DNA of 64,000 nucleotides from Climacium dendroides (lineage: Eukaryota; Streptophyta; Bryopsida; Hypnales; Climaciaceae): the NCBI GenBank assembly GCA_950106755.1, contig OX467082.1:6386001-6450000 (forward strand), in the 5' to 3' direction. The notes beneath the pieces are model-generated. The model was not told the origin of the DNA. It saw nothing but the letters and a program-made list of their open reading frames with translations, and did not search any database. Numbering within the stretch: position 1 is the first letter of the stretch; each line of letters opens with the position of its first letter. Made by a program: the position numbers and the translations under genes. Positions 49,151-61,267 of this stretch are shown piece by piece.

Positions 49151-49754
49151 CTAGTATTTGAATCATCAACTTGAGATTGGCAATCAACTTTCTGCAATTA
49201 GTTAAACTCCTAGAATTACAAAATACTGTATAGTACTTCAAGCATTTGATTTTTGCAGCTAGATACAAAGCTGAAAACAATTCCACAAACTTGTTTAAGC
49301 TCAGTGATATATATATTTCAGTGCATGAAACATCAATAGTGTAGCTTACAGTTTACCATATTGGAAGTTTGTCATGTGTCGTGATACTTGCCCCATCAAA
49401 TCAGCAAACCAAGGTACCTTGTAATGCACATATAGTAGAAGGTAGCACATACAATAATTAGAATTGTATTTTTGAACCTTCTCAAATATTGATTGTATGG
49501 ACTTTATTCTATTTTCTCAATTTTCATTTTGTATTTGTTCGCACCAATTTGTTGTAATAGCTTGTTTTTACGAAATGAATTTTCATGTGGTTATAACATT
49601 TTACAAGGGAGGAATGTTTCTATCAATGATATTTGTGATGATTCTTCAACATGGATAGCACTCACTTACATATGTAACATGTAACAATATCCTTCCCTTG
49701 TAAAAGTCATAACCAACGTAAATTCCTTCTGTAACATGTATTAATAGGACAAAT

Positions 49755-49939
49755 CACTATAAGAGAAAGGGGTGTTTTAAGTATAGTCCTAGTAGTATAG
49801 TCTTTTAAATAATGACCTTTAAGGCATCTTTTTTAATAAAATTTTATTGAAAATACATGTCATGAAAATACTCAAAGGTCATTATTTAAAAGACTATACT
49901 ACTAGGACTATACTTAAAACTCTCCTTTCTCTTGTAGTG
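49755..49939. mobile_element. 185-bp CACTA-type MITE
   Basis: Starts CACTATAAGAGAAAGG; the inverse of its end starts CACTACAAGAGAAAGG. The inverted repeats run about 70 bp with very few mismatches (GTATAGTCCTAGTAGTATAG in both). The flanking AAT at 49752-49754 and 49940-49942 is a perfect 3-bp target duplication. Nearly the whole element is a hairpin. It lies in the 3' flank of BTB copy B. Confidence 0.92.
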
Positions 49940-50099
49940 AATCCATGTAGCTATTGAATGGACTTTAAGAAAGTGTAAATATAAATGTATAAGAACCACA
50001 CTTAACTTGTTGAGCAAAAGTTGTGATATTGGAAATTAGAGCTTTGTTGGAAGTAGAGGTTAGTTGCTATGCAATGGAAAGATTTGTTTCTGTCAAGTC

Positions 50100-51620
50100 A
50101 AATTGGTAAATAAAAAGGGATTTCAATACAATTTGTGATACATTCTTTGGATAATAAGAATAAGTTATGAATTTTCTAAGCATTAGTGATAGGTATATCA
50201 GAGATTGACATGAAATTTGTTATTTAATACATGTAAATGAATCTACAAAATTAATGTCTAATGTCATTCTAGGCAAGAATTTGGACATGACAAGTTTTGG
50301 TTAACCCCTTAATGTATAGAGTATTCTCTAATTTTGACAATTTGAAAAAAATCATCATAAACTACTACTTGGAAGAATATTTTAGAATTGATATACAAAT
50401 AAAAGTTGTGGATTTTGAGTTATATATTCCATTTGTATAGTTAGATTTACCAATGCTATCACCAATATTTTTTTTTTATAAATTTTGAAAGGAAAATTTT
50501 AAAATTCCTTCTAAATTTGATTACAAACAAAATATTATCATTTTTTGAATAAAATTTGTTGGAATGGATTTGAGATGAAGTTCTTTTGAAGATGGTTCTT
50601 TAAAATTTTTGTATTCTTTAAATCTATGACCTCATTTTAGCAAACCTAACTTTGAAATTAGAATCAATGCAATTTTGGCTTGTTGAACCACTTAACATAC
50701 TTCCACATTTGTAATTTAAGAAAAATATATACTCTTGTAACACCAAATCCAACCTTTAGATAGAACAACTTGTTGATAAAGTATCTTCACAAATTAGGAT
50801 GACTTTTATCCAAGCAATAATGAGAAAGAAAACTAAATGCTGGCATTCCAATTTGTTTGTCGTCCATAAATTGGATGTTGCAGCGCTAAGGGATTGTTGA
50901 TGATTTTGTACTTACCTTACAAATACAAGAAGATAGTTTTGTGCTAGGACTAAGTGTGAAACTGTTGAAACTTTACATTGGAATTGCAGGTAAGGTTGAT
51001 TTGGGATAATACAACTGCTTTCCAAGGAATATGGCAAAGGGCCAACAAAGCTTCAGCCAAAAGTCATTGTAAGATAGGAGGTTCTAAAATGGCTTAGGCT
51101 CTAAAATGGTTCACCTCCTTAAATGTAGACTATTTATACATGTTGATTTTTCATAGCCTTCAGTAAGGTACAGACTGCACATTTTAGGAAGTGAGCCATT
51201 TTAGAGCCCTATGCCATTTCAGCTTCAAAATTGTAAAACTAATTTCACAAAGCTCCAAAAAATATGAAACGACTTGGATTAGATGTCAATTCCACTTGTC
51301 TTTCAAGTAAAATTTTATGAAAAATATTTCAGGATGTTTCACCTCCCAAAAATTCAGTTCCAGCCCTTAGATGGTCCATTTATGGACCTCCTACCTTAGC
51401 ACAATGTGGATTACACCAGTGGTGCTCCCTTGCATGATTCTCTGCAAAGAGCCCGTTGTTCGTGGTTTTCAAGGTTGCTCGAGCGAGCGTTTGCTGTATT
51501 GCTAATATTCGCAGTATCTAAGTTAAGGCTTGGAAGTTTCAAAAGCATACATCATAGTTTCATTTGTTTTGGTTTGGAGAGTTAGGTTTTGTTTGGAATT
51601 GAAGTTGAACGTGATTACAC
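50100..51620. repeat. Segmental-duplication module B (paralogous to 2,240-3,060)
   Basis: The same ordered blocks as module A, here about 1.5 kb because the MITE at 51,070-51,398 and other DNA are inserted. It sits directly upstream of the intact BTB gene, where its promoter should lie. Confidence 0.75.
51070..51398. mobile_element. 329-bp Harbinger-like MITE
   Basis: The left end TAAGATAGGAGGTTCTAAA and the inverse of the right end TAAGGTAGGAGGTCCATAA match at 19 of 23 positions. The interior is shared with 8,484-8,800. The outer TAA/TTA fits the TWA target preference of PIF/Harbinger, although a true direct duplication is not visible. Confidence 0.7.
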
Positions 51621-52305
51621 GAAGTGAGGTTTTATCCTCTTGCATACACAACTGCAGAGCTCCTGCTATGCATTGAGGTCAGCATCCTTTCAAATTCTCC
51701 AGATTCGAGGCCCAATTCAGTTTGCAACTTGCTTCAAGTAAGTTTACAACTCTCTTCATTGACTGAGCATGTTGAAAATTCAAGTTGAAATACTATTGCA
51801 TGAACATGATCAAGGATGTCAGGAAGAAAATACTAGTTGAATGTGTCACTTGAAGCATTTCGGCATATGTAGGAGTGTGATTTCTTGGGGATCAGTATAG
51901 TGCGGTTTGGGTACCAAAAATAAAATTTGTTGAGCCAAACTTGGTGCTAGTGAGATTTTCGATACTAGGAAATAATCTCCTCTGCAATCATTGAAAGTGC
52001 GAGGTTGTCGATCACTGTAAGAGATAGTATACAAGTCCATTTCAAGGACCAACGGCCATGAACATTCAGAGAAGTCACGCTCACATATCTTGGTAATTGT
52101 AAGCCAACAAAGTGTATGAATAGATGAGATGCGCATACAAGAAGCAAGATTAACGCTATATCGGTGTTTTCTATCCTCTATTGCACAGTGCATATCGAGA
52201 TAGTCATGTTTTAATTTAGTCAAGAAGACTATGCTTTGCAACTTCTCCAGATGTTTGAAACTTGTGTCTTCAATTCTTGTTGCTGCAGTATATACTGAGT
52301 GAGGC

Positions 52306-53043
52306 ATGGCTTGTTCAAACATTGACATACAAAAGTTCTTGACGAACAAGTCTGAAGCATCAATAGAAGCAATTGAGAAGAAATGCTCTGATTCTCTGCT
52401 CTTGAACATGCTGGAAGAAGGTATGTATGCAGACATCACCTTCCAAGCACAAGGGGGCACAGTCAAAGCACACCGAAGTGTGTTGGCCATGGCGTCGCCC
52501 GTATTTCGAGAATTGTTCCAACAGGAGATGAAGGCGCTGGAGGCCCCCTCCATTGTGGTCTTGCCTCAGTTGCTTGACATGGCCATTGAGAATTTGCAAC
52601 TGTTTTTGGCTTTGCTTTACATCACAAATGAGAAAACAAGAGCAATGCCGGAGTTCAACGCTGCTGTGGATAAGCACTTCCCTGCCTTGTTTGATGCTAC
52701 GTGCAAGTTCGAGGTGGAGGGTAGACTGAATGTGATTCTAAAATCTGGTCTACTGAGGCATTTGACCCCCGCGAATTGTTGGGATTTCTACCACAAATGC
52801 GAGGATTCAATATGGACATCTGAACATGATTATTCTGAGGCTTGCTTATCGTATATAATGAAGAACTGCGAGAGGGTCATGAAATCATCAACTACTGTAC
52901 TGGAGATGCAACGCAATCCCAAAGTGGTGCAACGTTGCATAACTGAGGCTATGTCCAAAGGTTTATGTTGTGAATTCTGTCGGCAGAAAGCAACACCAAA
53001 GCGCAAAAAGCAGAATGATCAGACTCATGACCACACAATTTGA
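52306..53043 (+). CDS. BTB/POZ domain protein, copy C (intact, 245 aa)
   Basis: Single exon. The BTB domain is at residues about 31-135: YADITFQAQGG, VKAHRSVLAMASPVFRELF and DMAIENLQLFLALLYI are the diagnostic segments. A BACK-like region follows (HLTPANCWDFYHKCE, DYSEACLSYIMKN). The C-terminus has a small Cys cluster (CCEFCRQK) and a basic run (PKRKKQ) that may be a nuclear signal. The start is chosen because the frame opens there in a context conserved in copy B, where this ATG is mutated. BTB-BACK proteins often serve as CUL3 substrate adaptors; no Kelch, MATH or NPH3 domain is present, so the partner is unknown. It is the only undamaged member of three copies here. Confidence 0.9.
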   Translation: MACSNIDIQKFLTNKSEASIEAIEKKCSDSLLLNMLEEGMYADITFQAQGGTVKAHRSVLAMASPVFRELFQQEMKALEAPSIVVLPQLLDMAIENLQLFLALLYITNEKTRAMPEFNAAVDKHFPALFDATCKFEVEGRLNVILKSGLLRHLTPANCWDFYHKCEDSIWTSEHDYSEACLSYIMKNCERVMKSSTTVLEMQRNPKVVQRCITEAMSKGLCCEFCRQKATPKRKKQNDQTHDHTI

Positions 53044-54640
53044 ACTGGTATTCGAATCATCCGCTTTAGAATGGTGCTCCCAATTTTCTGCAATTAGTAT
53101 ACTCTTTTTAACACCTAGAAAAGCAAAGGAGCACTTACTTTTTGTAGGCTCTAGGCGAATACTGTAAGCAATTTCTTTTTGTAGCTAGATACAAAGCCGA
53201 AACAATTCCACAAAGTAATTTGTTTAAGCCCGGTTATGTATTACGACAGTGCAGCTTACAGTTTGCCACACTGAAGTTTGTCATGCAAATCAGCAGATCA
53301 AGGTACCCTGTGATGTACAGTACATAGACTAGAACGGAGCACATACAACAACTAGAATTGTAACTTTGAACCTTCTAAAATACCGATTGTGTGGGCTTTA
53401 TTGTATCGGGGCAATTTTCCTACCGTATCCCTCTGCACCAATTTGTGGTAACAGCGCATGTTATGAAATGGATTTTCACATGGTTATAACATTTTACAAG
53501 GGACGAATGTTTTTATCAATGACACTTGTGATGATTCTTCAACATGGATAGAACTCAATTACACATGTAATATGTAAAAATATTCCTCCATAGGCCACTT
53601 TTTGGCCTCTGTGTCCCTCCAGGGTTAAGCAATTCCAAACAATCTGAACAGATTTGCAATAAAACTAGAAAAAATTCAGAGTTTTCAGTGTGACTATTAC
53701 TTCAGATTAAAGCTCCCGTGATCAGCAAATAATTGCAATTACACTGAGAGTATTCTTGATCGAGATATAACAGAAATCTTTACATTCAAGAGCAAAGGGA
53801 TGCTAATCACTTGCAGAACGCTTACCACTGATGGAGGTCGGTGAGAGGATTCTCCGACCTCGACAATGATTTTGAGGGTTCAAACTCCTTGAAGTACTGG
53901 CAATAGGAAACCGAGCGAAATCACTCTTAGATTGAAGAGAAGAAGCGCCAAATGAAGGAAGCGAACGGAACTAAACCCTAAACCCCACACCAGCGTAAGA
54001 TTTCTTAGGAGACACTTCATTCACACTGATCTCAGGGCCAGAATTCTTCTTCTAACTGAGCACAGTCGAAACAAACTGAAAAAACTTCGCCACCGCGGTA
54101 AGCGTGAGAACAAGAGACTCCAATCGAAGAATTTGCCACCGATCCCGAACACCCTGAAACACTCGCTCAACAAAACCCTTCACAGCACCTTCAGATAATG
54201 TCAGAAAACAGACAAACTCACTTTCAGAAAGAGTTCCATACCTTCGTGACCATCGTGACCATCGCCAATTGTGCTGAACCCTAAACCTCAATGAGAGAGT
54301 GAGTGCGTGGGCCTCCACCCGCTGCTCCACGTGTCATTTTCTTTCTTTTTAATTCTTTTATTGCGACGGATATCCCAACCATGGGTGGCACCGGTAGTTT
54401 CTCGGGCAACAGAGGATGCGGCGTGCGCAGAAGCAGTCGACGAGGCCAGGAAGAAGGCAAGCCAAGGAAAGTGAAGACTGACTTACTGCAACTTACTAAG
54501 CTACATCGACTTGGAATGCCAAAGCTCACAACAAACGTGACCACTACTTCGGCTTTCCGGAGCTTCCAGATCCTCCCAGACTGCACCAGCTCCATCCATG
54601 CACCGACCTCTTCTAGCTTCCTCCCTTGCTGGCCACTCCA
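53044..54640. other. Intergenic DNA between BTB gene and lipocalin promoter
   Basis: 53,044-53,580 is the BTB 3' flank, duplicated at 49,150-49,690. From 53,600 the sequence is GC-richer. Minus-strand frames at 54,052-54,595 carry no recognisable domain. It may hold the promoter or 5' part of an unrecognised transcript, but no gene is called. Confidence 0.45.
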
Positions 54641-55429
54641 TTCAATTTGCCCATATAATCTCCTCTTCTGTCAGCAAAACTTCATCATTCTGCCTCAGTT
54701 CGTCTCATTACTAAGCTTGGTAGCCCAGGTTTGTAAGCCTCCTTCATTTGTTTTTTGGGTTTTAGGTGAACGTTGCTGTTGCAGTAGTAGTCTTGGACTG
54801 TGATTCCGCTCACTCTTGTGTGTGCAGTACCAGGCAGCATCAGGCCCTCCCGTGTTCAGAATTAAAACCGTCTGTAGATTAGTTTGAGGTTGAATTGGTG
54901 TACGTGCAGTGGAGGTCTGGAGCTTGCTTCTTTTGAATTTGTGGATAACATTTGTTATCAATTTCTGGATTTTGGAGTGGGTTTAGGGTGGATTTAGGGT
55001 GGTTTGTTTTTGGTGAAGCTATTATCATCATCTTGTAATTCCTGATTTGTATGCCTCCCACATTTTCTTGCTGGTGCGTCAGTAGTGTTGGACTTTGGAG
55101 TATAGTAACCGACCATCCCCTGTCGTACATTAGTTTGCGCGGTTGAGTTCGTGTCGGAGGATTAAGTACTGTATAGTGTTGATCTTTAGCTTGCTTCTTT
55201 TTGGATTTGTGGATAACGTTGTTGTCAATTTCGGGATCTAGGGTGGGTTTAGGGTGGTTTTTTCTGGCGAAGCCATCATCATCATCATAATCCTGATTTT
55301 TTGGCCTTTGCTGATGTGAACGTTTGCTGTGCAGGTTTGAGCTCTCAGTACGTGTTGCTTGATAAGTTTGCAGAATTTTTGTGCTTCTCGCGCGTGAGGT
55401 TTATTCCACAATCTAGTGTCTTCGCAGAG
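54640..55429 (+). promoter_or_regulatory. Probable promoter and 5' UTR (with intron) of the lipocalin gene
   Basis: A TATA-like CATATAATC lies at about 54,651, followed by a pyrimidine-rich leader. A donor-like CCCAG|GTTTGTAAG at about 54,730 and an acceptor-like GCTGTGCAG at about 55,335 suggest a 5' UTR intron. Within it a segment of about 250-267 bp is tandemly duplicated (AGCTTGCTTC at 54,921 and 55,188, each followed by GGGTTTAGGGTGG). Inferred from layout only. Confidence 0.45.
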
Positions 55430-56476
55430 ATGGGAGGTGAGAAGGATTTGAACGTTGCCCAGAACGTGGACCTGACCCGTTACCAAGGTCGCTGGTACGA
55501 GATTGCTTCCATGCCATCTCGTTTCCAACCCACCACGGGCACGAACTCTCGCGCGACGTACTCTCTCCAGGCAGATCAGACCGTGGACGTTTTGAACGAG
55601 ACATGGTTGGACGGGAAACGCAGCTACATCCACGGGAAAGCGTGGAAGGTCGATTTGGATAGCCCTGATGCTAAGCTCAAAGTGCGCTTCGTGGTGCCGC
55701 CATTCCTGCCCATCTTCCCTGTCACGGGAGATTACTGGGTGATGAAGCTGGATAAGGAGTATCAGTGGGCGCTTGTTGGACAACCTTCCAGGAAGTTTCT
55801 TTGGGTAAGAGGGAACCTAAACCCTAAAATTCGTACCATGTTGTAACGTTCTTGCAGTTGTATTGATAAGCTCTAGTTTCAATCCCAACTTCTTGCAGTT
55901 GTGATGAGAAGCTTTTCTTGCATTCCCAACATTCTTGCAATTGTGATGATATGCTTTCCTTACCATCCTCATCTGCTCATGATCATGATTTCTTGTGAGG
56001 CAAAATCAATGTGCTGTTAAACTTACACTGGAGAAATCCAATATGGAAATTGAACAAATGTCCTTTTATTTCCAAATTCCATTCGTAGTGTATCCTAGTG
56101 TATCATCGTTGATCACTGGACATTGACTTTGGAATTCTTCAAAATTCCAAAGATTGACTTTTGGGATATCTCTTTGTGGTATGAAACAATATATCGTTAA
56201 TGTTTGTTGATTCTCCTACAATTCAATACAATTCAATTCAATAGCAAGCTGATGTGTTGTTGTTGGGAATACCAGGTTTTGAGTCGCACTCCAGAGCTTA
56301 GCGAGGAAATCTACAAAGAACTTTTGGATCATGCAACGAACGAGGGATATGATGTAAGCAGGTTACAAAAAACCGAACACCTTCCTGGAGTTGGGGAAGG
56401 TGACAACTCTTCAAATTCCGATGGGAACTCGGATAAAACTGGAGTTTGGTGGTTGAAATCCCTATTTGGGAAGTAG
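55430..56476 (+). CDS. TIL: Temperature-induced lipocalin
   Basis: Exon 1 is 55430-55804 (FLW|GTAAGA) and exon 2 is 56276-56476 (CAG|GTT), both phase 0, 191 residues, close to the usual 185-200. Lipocalin signatures: GRWYEIASMPSRFQP (the G-x-W motif, residues 20-34), then FLPIFPVTGDYWVM and ALVGQPSRKFLW. The C-terminus GYDVSRLQKTEHLP, then GVWWLKSLFGK, is typical of plant TILs. Plant TILs are plasma-membrane-associated and protect against heat, freezing and oxidative stress, probably by handling lipids or their peroxides. The Met at 55430 is chosen over the in-frame upstream Met at 55301 because homology begins there and plant TILs have no targeting peptide. Confidence 0.95.
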
Positions 56477-57890
56477 ACGATTTGTTTCTTCTGTAATTCT
56501 GCAGATGTAATTCTTCAGGTTTAGTTGCATCCATGTTTTCTGTATGCTTTGTTGTAGATGATTCCCTTGTAGCACGTAGATTTGAGACCTTTGTATAGTT
56601 TAGCACAGGTACTGGTAGTGACAAAGGTAACCGAAACTAGATAGTGTGTGTTCCTCTTCGACCAATTTCAGTGATTTGAGACCAATTTCAGCGATGGATT
56701 ATCACAAATAATCAATTGAGGACACTATTTCCATGTTCTTGTTTCCCTTTCTCGTCATGCAAGCGATAGCTCATTGCTTTGGATTAGGTTTTGCACTAAC
56801 ATAATAAATGCTTTTCGATGTAATGAGTGCTTTTATTTCGGACTTCTCAGAAGAATTGATCAGAGATGTATGGTCGCAGACTCACAGGCCAAAATCCCTT
56901 TGCACAATCATGGTGAGAGTGCAGTGTACTGTACAATTCCGTTGTTGCGCCTGTTGTTCCAGCACGAATGAGTAATTCAGGCACGGAAAGTGAGATAATT
57001 AAATCACCTCCACTTTGAATTTCTTCAATTCGTTCTTGAGCAATGCTTTTGGGAAAACAGATTTGTTCACGGATTCAGTAATATATCTGAGATTGGTGCA
57101 GGTAGGTTCTTCTCCATTATGTGAGAATCTTTCAAAAAAAAGGAGTGGGTTGTCAAGCTGCTTAGAAGTTGGGACGCTAGGAGAGAAATAAATGAAAATG
57201 ACGAGGTCTAAGCTTAGCAGGATCAGTTTGTAGTATCAATTATGTACACATGTACAGATGTGGATACAGGTGTGTACAGAGGTATATAGATATAGAGAAT
57301 ATACATGAATACAGATTTAGCTACGGATTTGCCTACATTTACATAATTATATGGATATGAGTTCATAAGTATGGAATAGTGTGCCTTGTGCCGTTGCCAT
57401 AGTGATTGCCAAAGTGAAAGTAATTTTTTAATTTTTTAGTTCATAAAAAAATTTAAAATTCAATAACTTTCACATCATTGGTTGGAACATCATGAAACAT
57501 GAAACAAAGCTTGTACACCCTTCTTCCTAGAGAGCTTTCTAATGGTACCAAGAATGCAACCAAGGGACGCATGGACTAGGAGATCTCAATGTAACAAACA
57601 AACAACCTATCTAGATAATTATATGAACAAACAACCTATTTGAATATTTGTACAATTGTTGCAAATTATCCTATATATGGGAAATTGGTTAAAATGGCAT
57701 ATAAAATCTTCCATTTTCTTTCATTCAATTCCTTCTATATTCCTAAAGTCTAGGACTAGTGATAAGCACTATGTTTATAGAAAATCGCAATTTTAAGCAC
57801 CATGTTTATAGAAAATTGCAATTTTAACAAAATATCGATTATACCTCTTGCTTTGACTTCATTAGTTAATCACAACCTCACTATACACAC

Positions 57891-58076
57891 TATAAACAAC
57901 TTGAGTATTAAGTTAAGTTATAAAGAAGTCAAAAGTTATTTTTGAAGTATTCATTGGAATGCAAAGTTGCACATCCTTTATGATATAAACAACTTGAGTA
58001 TTAAGTTAAGTTATAAAGAAGTCAAAAGTTATTTTTGAAGCATTCATTGGAATGCAAAGTTGCACATCCTTTATGA
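57891..58076. repeat. Two-copy tandem repeat, 93-bp unit
   Basis: TATAAACAACTTGAGTATTA begins at 57891 and 57984. The copies differ at one base (GAAGTATTC against GAAGCATTC), so the duplication is recent. Confidence 0.92.
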
Positions 58077-58765
58077 TATGTGGCTCAAATTATGCCTTGG
58101 GCACTTTGAATCCTTCCTACAAAAGGTCCAAAAACAATGCAAACACTTTGTAAAATGGATGCAACTAAATGTGCTATAGAATATGTTTCCAACATGTGTA
58201 GTTTAAGAACTTCATGAAGTGATTGGGGCTAATGTGGGGCTTTGAAGGAGTTGTGGATGGGATCTAGCATTGTTTGAGGCATAGGCACATTTTTCTTGGT
58301 TGTTTCATTTATTTGGTCTTTTGTGAATTTATATTTGATGCCCCTCATACAAGGAATTTCTCTACATCCATGCATAGATTCCTACAAGTTTCCTCTTCAT
58401 TGTGCAATTGATCTTTGGACGATATGATGGACAATATGATGATGCTTGATTGCATGAAAGATTCAATATCAATTTTGTGATTGCACACTCAATCACTATC
58501 TCCTACTAGTTCATATATCACATAAATAAATTTAACATCAATTTCATGATTGATCAAATTGATTTCTACAGTGTTGTCAACATTACATCACCTTTGCCCA
58601 TCAAGATGTCCAGATTCAACCTTAGCATCAATTAGGATCCTAGAAAAAATATATACATATATACACATACAAATAGAGAGAGAAAGAGTAGCCTTTTACT
58701 TTACACTCTAAAACTGGACGATTTCTAACAATGCATGATCTTTACATAACAGCATCCGACTATTC

Positions 58766-58965
58766 AATTTCTTAACTTGCTGGACAACGTGCCAAAGCAC
58801 CTAGTCATGTATTTGAATTTCTTAACTCGCTGGACAACGTGCCAAAGCACCTAGTCATGTATTTGAATTTCTTAACTCGCTGGACAACGTGCCAAAGCAC
58901 CTAGTCATGTATTTGAATTTCTTAACTCGCTAGACAACGTGCCAAAGCACCTAGTCATGTATTTG
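58766..58965. repeat. Four-copy tandem repeat, 50-bp unit
   Basis: AATTTCTTAACTCGCTGGAC starts at 58766, 58816, 58866 and 58916, exactly 50 bp apart with one or two mismatches. It contains GACAACGTGCCAAAGCACC. Recent or homogenised array. Confidence 0.95.
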
Positions 58966-61267
58966 TCCAAATATAGCAGTTCAATATATATTGGACGTAA
59001 GGGCATGCAAGAATATATAATTGATTGCACAATTTAATTGATCGATGCTTTCAATTGCACAATGAAATAAATACTCATGGAATCATAAACTATATTCACC
59101 TATAGGTGAGAGTTTGTTGAACGGGAAGGTGAGTCAACAATGTACAAAATCCATTTGAGAGTACACAAAAATGATTTGAGTCCATTGCGTTGAACTTAGA
59201 ATAGGACCACTATCGATATAACAATATGCACAGTACGTGAGGAAGTAGAGGTATATATCAAACAAAAACAAATGACCAGCAAGATTGGTTGCTTTAACAA
59301 CATAGTCCAAATGAGCTTAAGAACTCTCATTTGAACAATCCAAAGCTTATGTTGAAAGAGCTGCCTCACCTGCACCCATGGCTACAAACAAACAATTAGT
59401 TAGTTTTTGGTCGTGTGCAAGGTGTCTTCAACAGTACTCCAGTTGTCATCCTTGTCACAACAAAAGCAATTGGAAGTCAAAAAAGTTCCATCTTTTAGTA
59501 TGTAACACTACCCATCTCTCAATACATTCTCTCAAAGTATGAACGTGAAACCTTAGCCATTGAAACAAAGTTGATGTTCTTGCACTATTGTCACGTAAAT
59601 CTTTAGATACGTGTTGCAAGTAGTGGTAATCACTCAGCTTGCTTCCACTTGAGACAATGAGACTAGTCACCACATTGTGAGAATCACTATTTGGATGGTT
59701 TGTGCCCCAATCTGCGATTCTCACATTTTGCATAAGCTAGGGTACTTGAAAAAGTCCCTGTTTAATTGCAAGGAATCGCCATCCAGTTGTGATCGTAATT
59801 GCTTGAATAGCCGTTTTGGCATGTCATGACTTTGGTTGTTAAACTAGTCAGATTGTGCCTAATATAGCTATGATGATAGCTGTAAAATCGTATATGGAGT
59901 GTTAATAAATGATTAATGGCCCAATCTCAAGATATTGTACTGAGGCCATTTTAATGTACCTAGGAGGAATACCAAGTTTGAAATATTCCATGATTACCAC
60001 CTGTCACACTTTGTACTAATTCCAAGCATTGGTGATTAGTGAAGTTGTGGATTTTGGAATATTTGACAAAAATCAATGGATAAATCTCATAAAAACATTA
60101 AGGATGAATACAGTTCATTAGATTCATCTGATGGGACGAATCCAGAGAGAGAGGGAGAGAGACAAAATTGAGTAGAAAGTTGAAATGTTTTCATTCAAAC
60201 AACCATATCATAAAAAAATTATGTGTGATTTGATTTAGTTAGCCATGTCTAAAACTCAGTTTTGTTCAACCCAATTTGGAATTACTTTATTTTTTCCCAT
60301 TTTAGTGCCTTAGCATATTGGTATCCATCATTTTAGATTGTTGTACACAAAAATTGAAGGAAATTGACATTTATGGAATTTAAAATATCAATAGTTTGTA
60401 AATGATGTTGGTTCTCACATATTTTTTTAGGAATTGAGTGCATAGAATGGCACTAGCCATTGCAGAGAGTACATATTGCAACATGGACCATTGTTACATC
60501 TTAATGCCCTTACATTTGAAGTATTTGTTGAATTGAGCAATGCATTCAATTTATGTTTCATAGCCATATAATGTGTTTTTAGGTTCAATTTGCTTGTCCA
60601 AAGACTGTCATCCAACAAATCCAAAATAAATAAATTATCATTGTCAATATGCTTTACAATGTCTTACCATGAAAAAAGAGCAAGAGATACAAACACGCAT
60701 ATTGAAGGATGCGCATGACCTTCCAGAGCAGGTGAAGGTTCATTAGCAACCACTCACAGTAAACAATGTCCAAGAACCAGTCATCCAATATTAAGAGAAT
60801 TCCTTCACAGCGAAGAAAAAAATAGTCTGGAAACTCACTAAAAAGTCCTGCAAGGCAACTTTCCTGCTTTGAACTAAGCAATGGGCAAAAGCTCTAACTA
60901 CTGGTACTTTACTTTGCCTGTTAATAGTGTGATTAATATAACACGGTACTCCACAACATCAATAGAGATGTGCTGAGCTAAACGCCGGATGAATGAGATT
61001 AACTGCGGCCTTGCAACCCTGATCAGTCCTAACAATAGCTGCCCTAAGAGTAACTTCACTTTTAAAAAAAATGTCATTCAACGACTTAAAATGGAGTGTC
61101 TTTACATTGGTGGAACCAACAGATGAGAAAAATGCACAGCACATAGCTATAGAAAAAAAAATGTGTGCTGTTGTAGAAAATTCACAATAAAATCCCAACA
61201 GTCGTCAACCCAACCTCCAGCAAAATAGCGGGGCTCTGCAGCAGATCTTGATTCTTTGAGCAGTGAC

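Larger units (their letters stand above)
56477..61267. other. Intergenic DNA between lipocalin and MTB genes
   Basis: The lipocalin 3' UTR comes first. Then AT-rich spacer carries simple repeats: a 32-bp duplicate at about 57,764-57,828 and the arrays listed separately. The minus-strand frame at 59,455-59,733 has no recognisable domain. Confidence 0.5.

Noticed and set aside
51846..52553. 235-residue reverse-strand ORF overlapping BTB copy C
   Set aside because: Shadow of the BTB frame and its 5' flank; the copy at 46,369-46,650 is likewise a shadow and shows no separate conservation.
54052..54595. Reverse-strand gene upstream of the lipocalin
   Set aside because: Frames overlap without recognisable domain, splice pattern or homology.
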